This document shows positions 60,732 to 64,000 of a stretch of DNA of 64,000 nt, piece by piece. Where the stretch lies: assembly GCA_001899635.1 (NCBI GenBank), contig MKVQ01000012.1, positions 124,001 to 188,000 of the forward strand. Reading direction: 5' to 3'. The position numbers and the translations under genes are program-made. The stretch is from Myxococcales bacterium 68-20. Lineage in GTDB: Bacteria; Myxococcota_A; Polyangia; Polyangiales; Polyangiaceae. The notes below the pieces were generated by a model. It saw only the letters and a program-made list of their open reading frames with translations, was not told the origin of the DNA and searched no databases. Within the stretch, counting starts at the first letter, position 1, and each line of letters begins with the position of its first letter.

Positions 60732-62039
60732 ATGACCCCCATCACGAACCGGCGGATCCTCTTCACCACGCTTCTCGCCTCTGCCCTCGCCGCGCCAGCG
60801 ATCGCTTGCTCGAACGGCGACGACACGAACGGCATCAGCGACGACGGACAGCCCGACGCGAGCGCTCCCGACGCGCCCGCGATCCCGAACGACGCAGAGG
60901 ACGCTTCTGCCCCGGACGGCGACGCGAGCACGGAGGCCGGCGCCACGGATGCAGCTCCGCGCACGTGCTCCGAGGACGCGGTCTGCCATACACCGCTGCC
61001 TCCGAGCTCGTTCCTGAGGGACGTATGGGGCGACGGCGACGGCGTGGTCTGGGCCATCGGCTGGAAGCACCGCCTCCACACCAACGCCGACGGCGTCATC
61101 CTTCGCTGGGACGGCACAGCCTGGACAGAACATTCCACGATCCCGTTGCGCCTCAACGCCGTGTGGGGGAGCAGCCCGACGGACATCTGGGTCGGAGGCG
61201 ACGGCGGTCTCTTCCACGGGACGGGCCCGTCCTCGGCCGCGATCACGTGGACGAAGGTGCGGAGCGAGCCCATCCTCTCGATCTGGGGCTCGAGCGCGAA
61301 CGACGTCTGGGCCGTCGGTCACACACAATACTCCTTCAACGGGAAGGTGCTTCACTACCGAGGCGGTGGCGACGGCTGGGAGATCGATCCGATCTCGTCG
61401 CGCCCGGCCGCGTATCGAAAAGTGTGGGGCACGAGCGCCTCCGACGTGTGGCTCGGCGCGAACGAGTTCTCCACATGCGGATACGACCACTGCAACGGCA
61501 CGCGCGCGTTCGCCCTGCACAGAGCTCCTGACGGTACGTGGAGCGAGGATGGGCTGCCCGATTTCATCGGCCTCGGGCAGGGGGGCGGCCTCAACCCCGG
61601 CAGCGAGTTCTCCGGCGGCGGTTCGATCACGGAGGGCAGCGTCTGGATGATGGGCAGCCGGGCGCCGACGACGTACGAGTACCCGACGTGGGGCCCCGTC
61701 ACCGACGTGCTCTTCGTCGGCACGCGGAAGGCCGACGGCTCCGGCTACACCTGGTCCGACACGACGTTCGGGACGTGCATCGGGTTCGACTGCAAGGGCA
61801 TCTGGTTCAATCGCGCGGTCTGGGGAAAGACCCCGAACGACGTGTACCTCGCCGGTGACCAGGGCCAGCTCCGACACTGGAACGGGACGAGCTTCTCCTA
61901 CGTCAAGACCAAGCTCGAGAAGATCCCCTTGATGACCTCGTTCTACGCGATGTGGGGCTCGTCGAGCACCGATCTCTGGATCGTTGGCGACGAGGTCGCG
62001 CTCCACAAAGTCGACAAGAGCGAGCGCTCCAAACTCTGA
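60732..62039 (+). CDS. Lipoprotein with WG..VW..G beta-propeller-like repeats (second)
   Basis: The 435-residue paralogue of the preceding protein has signal ASALAAPAIAC-SN, a long Asp/Ala/Pro linker (PDASAPDAPAIPNDAEDAS) and repeats such as AVWGSSPTDIWVGGDGG, SIWGSSANDVWAVGH and KVWGTSASDVWLGANEF. A Gly-rich insert (LGQGGGLNPGSEFSGGGS) breaks the pattern. It starts two bases after the previous stop, so co-translation is likely. The two proteins have diverged strongly outside the repeats, indicating an old tandem duplication. Confidence 0.85.
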   Translation: MTPITNRRILFTTLLASALAAPAIACSNGDDTNGISDDGQPDASAPDAPAIPNDAEDASAPDGDASTEAGATDAAPRTCSEDAVCHTPLPPSSFLRDVWGDGDGVVWAIGWKHRLHTNADGVILRWDGTAWTEHSTIPLRLNAVWGSSPTDIWVGGDGGLFHGTGPSSAAITWTKVRSEPILSIWGSSANDVWAVGHTQYSFNGKVLHYRGGGDGWEIDPISSRPAAYRKVWGTSASDVWLGANEFSTCGYDHCNGTRAFALHRAPDGTWSEDGLPDFIGLGQGGGLNPGSEFSGGGSITEGSVWMMGSRAPTTYEYPTWGPVTDVLFVGTRKADGSGYTWSDTTFGTCIGFDCKGIWFNRAVWGKTPNDVYLAGDQGQLRHWNGTSFSYVKTKLEKIPLMTSFYAMWGSSSTDLWIVGDEVALHKVDKSERSKL

Positions 62040-62056
62040 AGCGAAGGCGCAGGTTC

Positions 62057-63406
62057 ATGAACCGCCGAGAACGATTCTATTTCATCGTGGCAGCGCCGCT
62101 GGTGGCGGCGAGCGTGCTCCTCGCTTGCAGCGACGACGAGCGGCAAGTCTTCGAGGAAGCGCCCGACGCGGGCCCGGACTCGCTGCCGAGCCTTCCCGAA
62201 GCCGCGACGCCGCTCGATGACGCCGGCGTACCCGACGTGCGCGTTCCGGTCGATGCGAGCGACGAGCCCGTGGTGTGCACCGCAAAGCCGTGCGTCACGC
62301 AGCTCACCGGAGGCGGATTTCATTTCTGCGCTCTCCTCGACGACAAGACCGTCCGCTGCTGGGGAAACGCGTATCGCGCGCTCGGCATCTACGACGCGGG
62401 CGGCGATCCTTCCCCGGCGCAGCCGACCCCGATGTCGATGGGGCTTTCGGGGGTGGAGCAGATCAGCGCGGGGAACCAGACGACGTGCGCACGCCTGACG
62501 GACGGCACGGTGACGTGCTGGGGCGCGAACTATGCGAACGAGCTGGGCCTCGATCCGCCGAAGTCCGACTACGTGGCTCACGACCCCGCGCTCGTCGCGT
62601 TCGACGGCGGCGTGCTCGACGGCGTTACGCGGGTCGACGTCGGCACGACCGGGGTGGTGTTCGCCACGAAGGCCTCCGGAGAGCTCTGGTCGTGGGGCGA
62701 CAACGCCGAGGACGTGCTCGGCCGAATGAAGGAGGCCAGAAACTACGTGGGACCCGGCCGGGCGACGGACTTCGCCGGCGAGAAGATCCGGCGCGCCGGA
62801 GGCGTGGTAGCTCGGGACCAGTACGGGACCGGCTTCGCCATCACCTACGATGGACGGCTCCTCACGTGGGGAACCTCGAAGTCGACGGTCGCGTATCCAG
62901 GTCCGGTCCCGATCGCCGTCGCGGGTTTCGAAAACGTGAGCAGCGCTGCGGGGATCACGGAAAACGTCTGCGCGGTTGCGGATGGACGCCTCTACTGCTG
63001 GGGGCTCAGCGGCACCAAGGCCTGCTCCGGGAGCGCCGACCCCATCATGAGCCCGCTCCAGATCCGGACGCGAGGCGACGCCCCCGCGCAGCAGGTCAGC
63101 GTCAATAGCAGCAACACCTGCGTGCGGCTGACCGACGGCACGATCGAGTGCTGCGGGAGCGACTCTTTCGGACAGCTCGGAACGGGCATCACCGACGCGG
63201 GACCTTCGGCCGCCTCGCCGCTCTTGACCAAGGCCACAGCGTTCACCGGGCACGCCGTTCAGGTCGTCATCGGCAACAGCACGACATGTGCGCTCGTCCA
63301 GGGCGGAGCCGTGCAGTGCTGGGGCAGCAATCAATACGGTGAGCTCGGCCAGGGCACGCGAGACAACGAACGTCATCCCGTACCCGTCACCGTCACGTTC
63401 GACTGA
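62057..63406 (+). CDS. RCC1-repeat-like lipoprotein
   Basis: The 449-residue protein has signal AASVLLAC-SD and a Pro/Asp/Ala linker. The body has RCC1/BNR-like blades with regularly spaced cysteines: HFCALLDDKTVRCWGNAYRA, TTCARLTDGTVTCWGANY, NVCAVADGRLYCWGLSG, NTCVRLTDGTIECCGSDSFG and TTCALVQGGAVQCWGSNQYG. Such proteins form seven-bladed propellers and are frequent in myxobacterial surface proteins. It starts 17 bp after the previous stop, with a Cys-stabilised fold suited to the outside of the cell. Confidence 0.87.
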   Translation: MNRRERFYFIVAAPLVAASVLLACSDDERQVFEEAPDAGPDSLPSLPEAATPLDDAGVPDVRVPVDASDEPVVCTAKPCVTQLTGGGFHFCALLDDKTVRCWGNAYRALGIYDAGGDPSPAQPTPMSMGLSGVEQISAGNQTTCARLTDGTVTCWGANYANELGLDPPKSDYVAHDPALVAFDGGVLDGVTRVDVGTTGVVFATKASGELWSWGDNAEDVLGRMKEARNYVGPGRATDFAGEKIRRAGGVVARDQYGTGFAITYDGRLLTWGTSKSTVAYPGPVPIAVAGFENVSSAAGITENVCAVADGRLYCWGLSGTKACSGSADPIMSPLQIRTRGDAPAQQVSVNSSNTCVRLTDGTIECCGSDSFGQLGTGITDAGPSAASPLLTKATAFTGHAVQVVIGNSTTCALVQGGAVQCWGSNQYGELGQGTRDNERHPVPVTVTFD

Positions 63407-63424
63407 GGATCGAGGAGAATCGTC

Positions 63425-64000
63425 ATGCGGTTGGATTTCACCGTCGCGTTCGTCTCGGTGTGCGCCATCGCCTTTGCGTCCGCCTCGTGCGCTGGTCAAA
63501 GCCGTTCCTTCATCGAAGAGCCGCCGGGCGGTCAGCTCGACACGGACGGCGGCGGCGCCGAGCCACCGCCGTCTTGCGAAGGCCTCCGCTGCTCGCGTGA
63601 CCTGAAGCGGGTGGTCGACGGGTGCACGGAGGACGTCGTCCAAGAGTGTGGGCAGGAGAAGGGGTGTGCGAAGGGGACGTGCGTCGACCCGTGCACCGCC
63701 GCCGAGGTCGCGAAGGGATCGACCGGCTGCTCCTTCTTCACGCTCCCGCCGGACGAGCCCAACTATGGCGTCGGATCCTGCTTCGCGGCGATGATCGCGA
63801 ACACGTGGGACCTTCCCGTGACCATCACGGCCGAGTACGGCGCTGCGCCGCTCGATCTCGGCGCTTCGCTCTTCACGGCGGACATGGTCGGGACGGACGT
63901 GAAGTACACGAAGCTCGAAGGTCCGCTCCCGCCGGGGCAGGTCGCTCTCGTCTTCCTTTCAGAGATCCGCCCCGCGCCCAAGGGCAGCACCGGCAGCTGT
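63425..64000 (+). CDS. IgGFc-binding-like lipoprotein, 3' end outside window
   Basis: The first 192 residues are visible. The signal ends in SASC-AG. A Cys-rich stretch with CEGLRCSRDLKRVVDGCTED and CGQEKGCAKGTCVDPC is followed by KGSTGCSFFTLPPDE and GSCFAAMIANTWDLPVTITA. This matches the N-terminal part of the large IgGFc-binding-type proteins of myxobacteria, which are secreted or surface adhesins. GAGGAG precedes the ATG by about eight bases. It is the fifth lipoprotein gene of the cluster, 18 bp after the RCC1-like gene. Confidence 0.82.
   Translation, partial: MRLDFTVAFVSVCAIAFASASCAGQSRSFIEEPPGGQLDTDGGGAEPPPSCEGLRCSRDLKRVVDGCTEDVVQECGQEKGCAKGTCVDPCTAAEVAKGSTGCSFFTLPPDEPNYGVGSCFAAMIANTWDLPVTITAEYGAAPLDLGASLFTADMVGTDVKYTKLEGPLPPGQVALVFLSEIRPAPKGSTGSC

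Overview
The window is GC-rich chromosomal DNA, about two thirds G+C, with very strong third-position GC. It encodes many lipoproteins, Ser/Thr kinase-like proteins, ECF sigma factors, PEGA, TPR and PilZ proteins, a matrixin with a MYXO-CTERM-like tail, and Cys-rich 'NNCGACGxxC' repeat proteins. This combination points to a myxobacterium, most likely of the Sorangium/Polyangium/Labilithrix side of the phylum. The assignment is inference from gene content. I saw no rRNA, tRNA, insertion sequence, prophage or CRISPR array.

Region 1 (1-8.8 kb): a partial RidA-family gene; a Sua5-type threonylcarbamoyl-AMP synthase; two exported lipoproteins, one CHAP-like; a small zinc-ribbon gene that looks frameshifted near its end; and a four-gene MacA/MacB-type efflux operon on the minus strand. 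In that operon the ATPase carries an extra membrane domain and is followed by two paralogous permeases joined by GTGA overlaps. Region 2 (8.8-15.2 kb): an ECF sigma factor coupled to a membrane protein with an AgmX/PglI-like C terminus, a 56-residue basic protein with its own promoter and terminator-like hairpin, a 70-bp tandem repeat, and a CstA-family transporter. Region 3 (15.2-28.6 kb): a Ser/Thr kinase, a lipoprotein hydrolase, a PEGA lipoprotein, a MshEN-pseudokinase-PilZ protein, a dienoyl-CoA isomerase-like crotonase, a Nudix hydrolase, small metal-binding and membrane proteins, DUF2277, the matrixin and an ArsC/Spx-like protein.

Region 4 (28.6-45.4 kb): a 1704-residue TPR protein, an ATGA-coupled gas-vesicle pair (GvpF/L and GvpK) without gvpA, an exported dikinase-like lipoprotein with the domain order of glucan water dikinase, and a four-gene type III polyketide synthase operon resembling Streptomyces srsABC plus an extra O-methyltransferase. 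A DMT-type exporter and a formaldehyde-dehydrogenase-like enzyme coupled to a single-domain response regulator follow. Region 5 (45.4-55.5 kb): a pseudokinase-GAF-PAS-histidine kinase overlapping that regulator tail to tail, a solitary MazF/PemK-type toxin, and a divergent pair encoding a HEAT/WD40-type protein and a WGR-DUF4132 protein.

Region 6 (55.5-64 kb): a proline-rich exported protein, then an ECF sigma factor overlapped by a single-pass TPR protein (probable anti-sigma factor) and five closely packed lipoprotein genes: Cys-rich, two beta-propeller-like, RCC1-like and the start of an IgGFc-binding-like protein. Their spacing suggests one transcription unit for building a surface layer of repeat proteins. 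The most interesting signals are this surface operon, the MshEN-pseudokinase-PilZ and pseudokinase-histidine kinase proteins, the WGR-DUF4132/WD40 pair beside a MazF toxin, the exported dikinase, the isolated gas-vesicle genes and the type III PKS operon.
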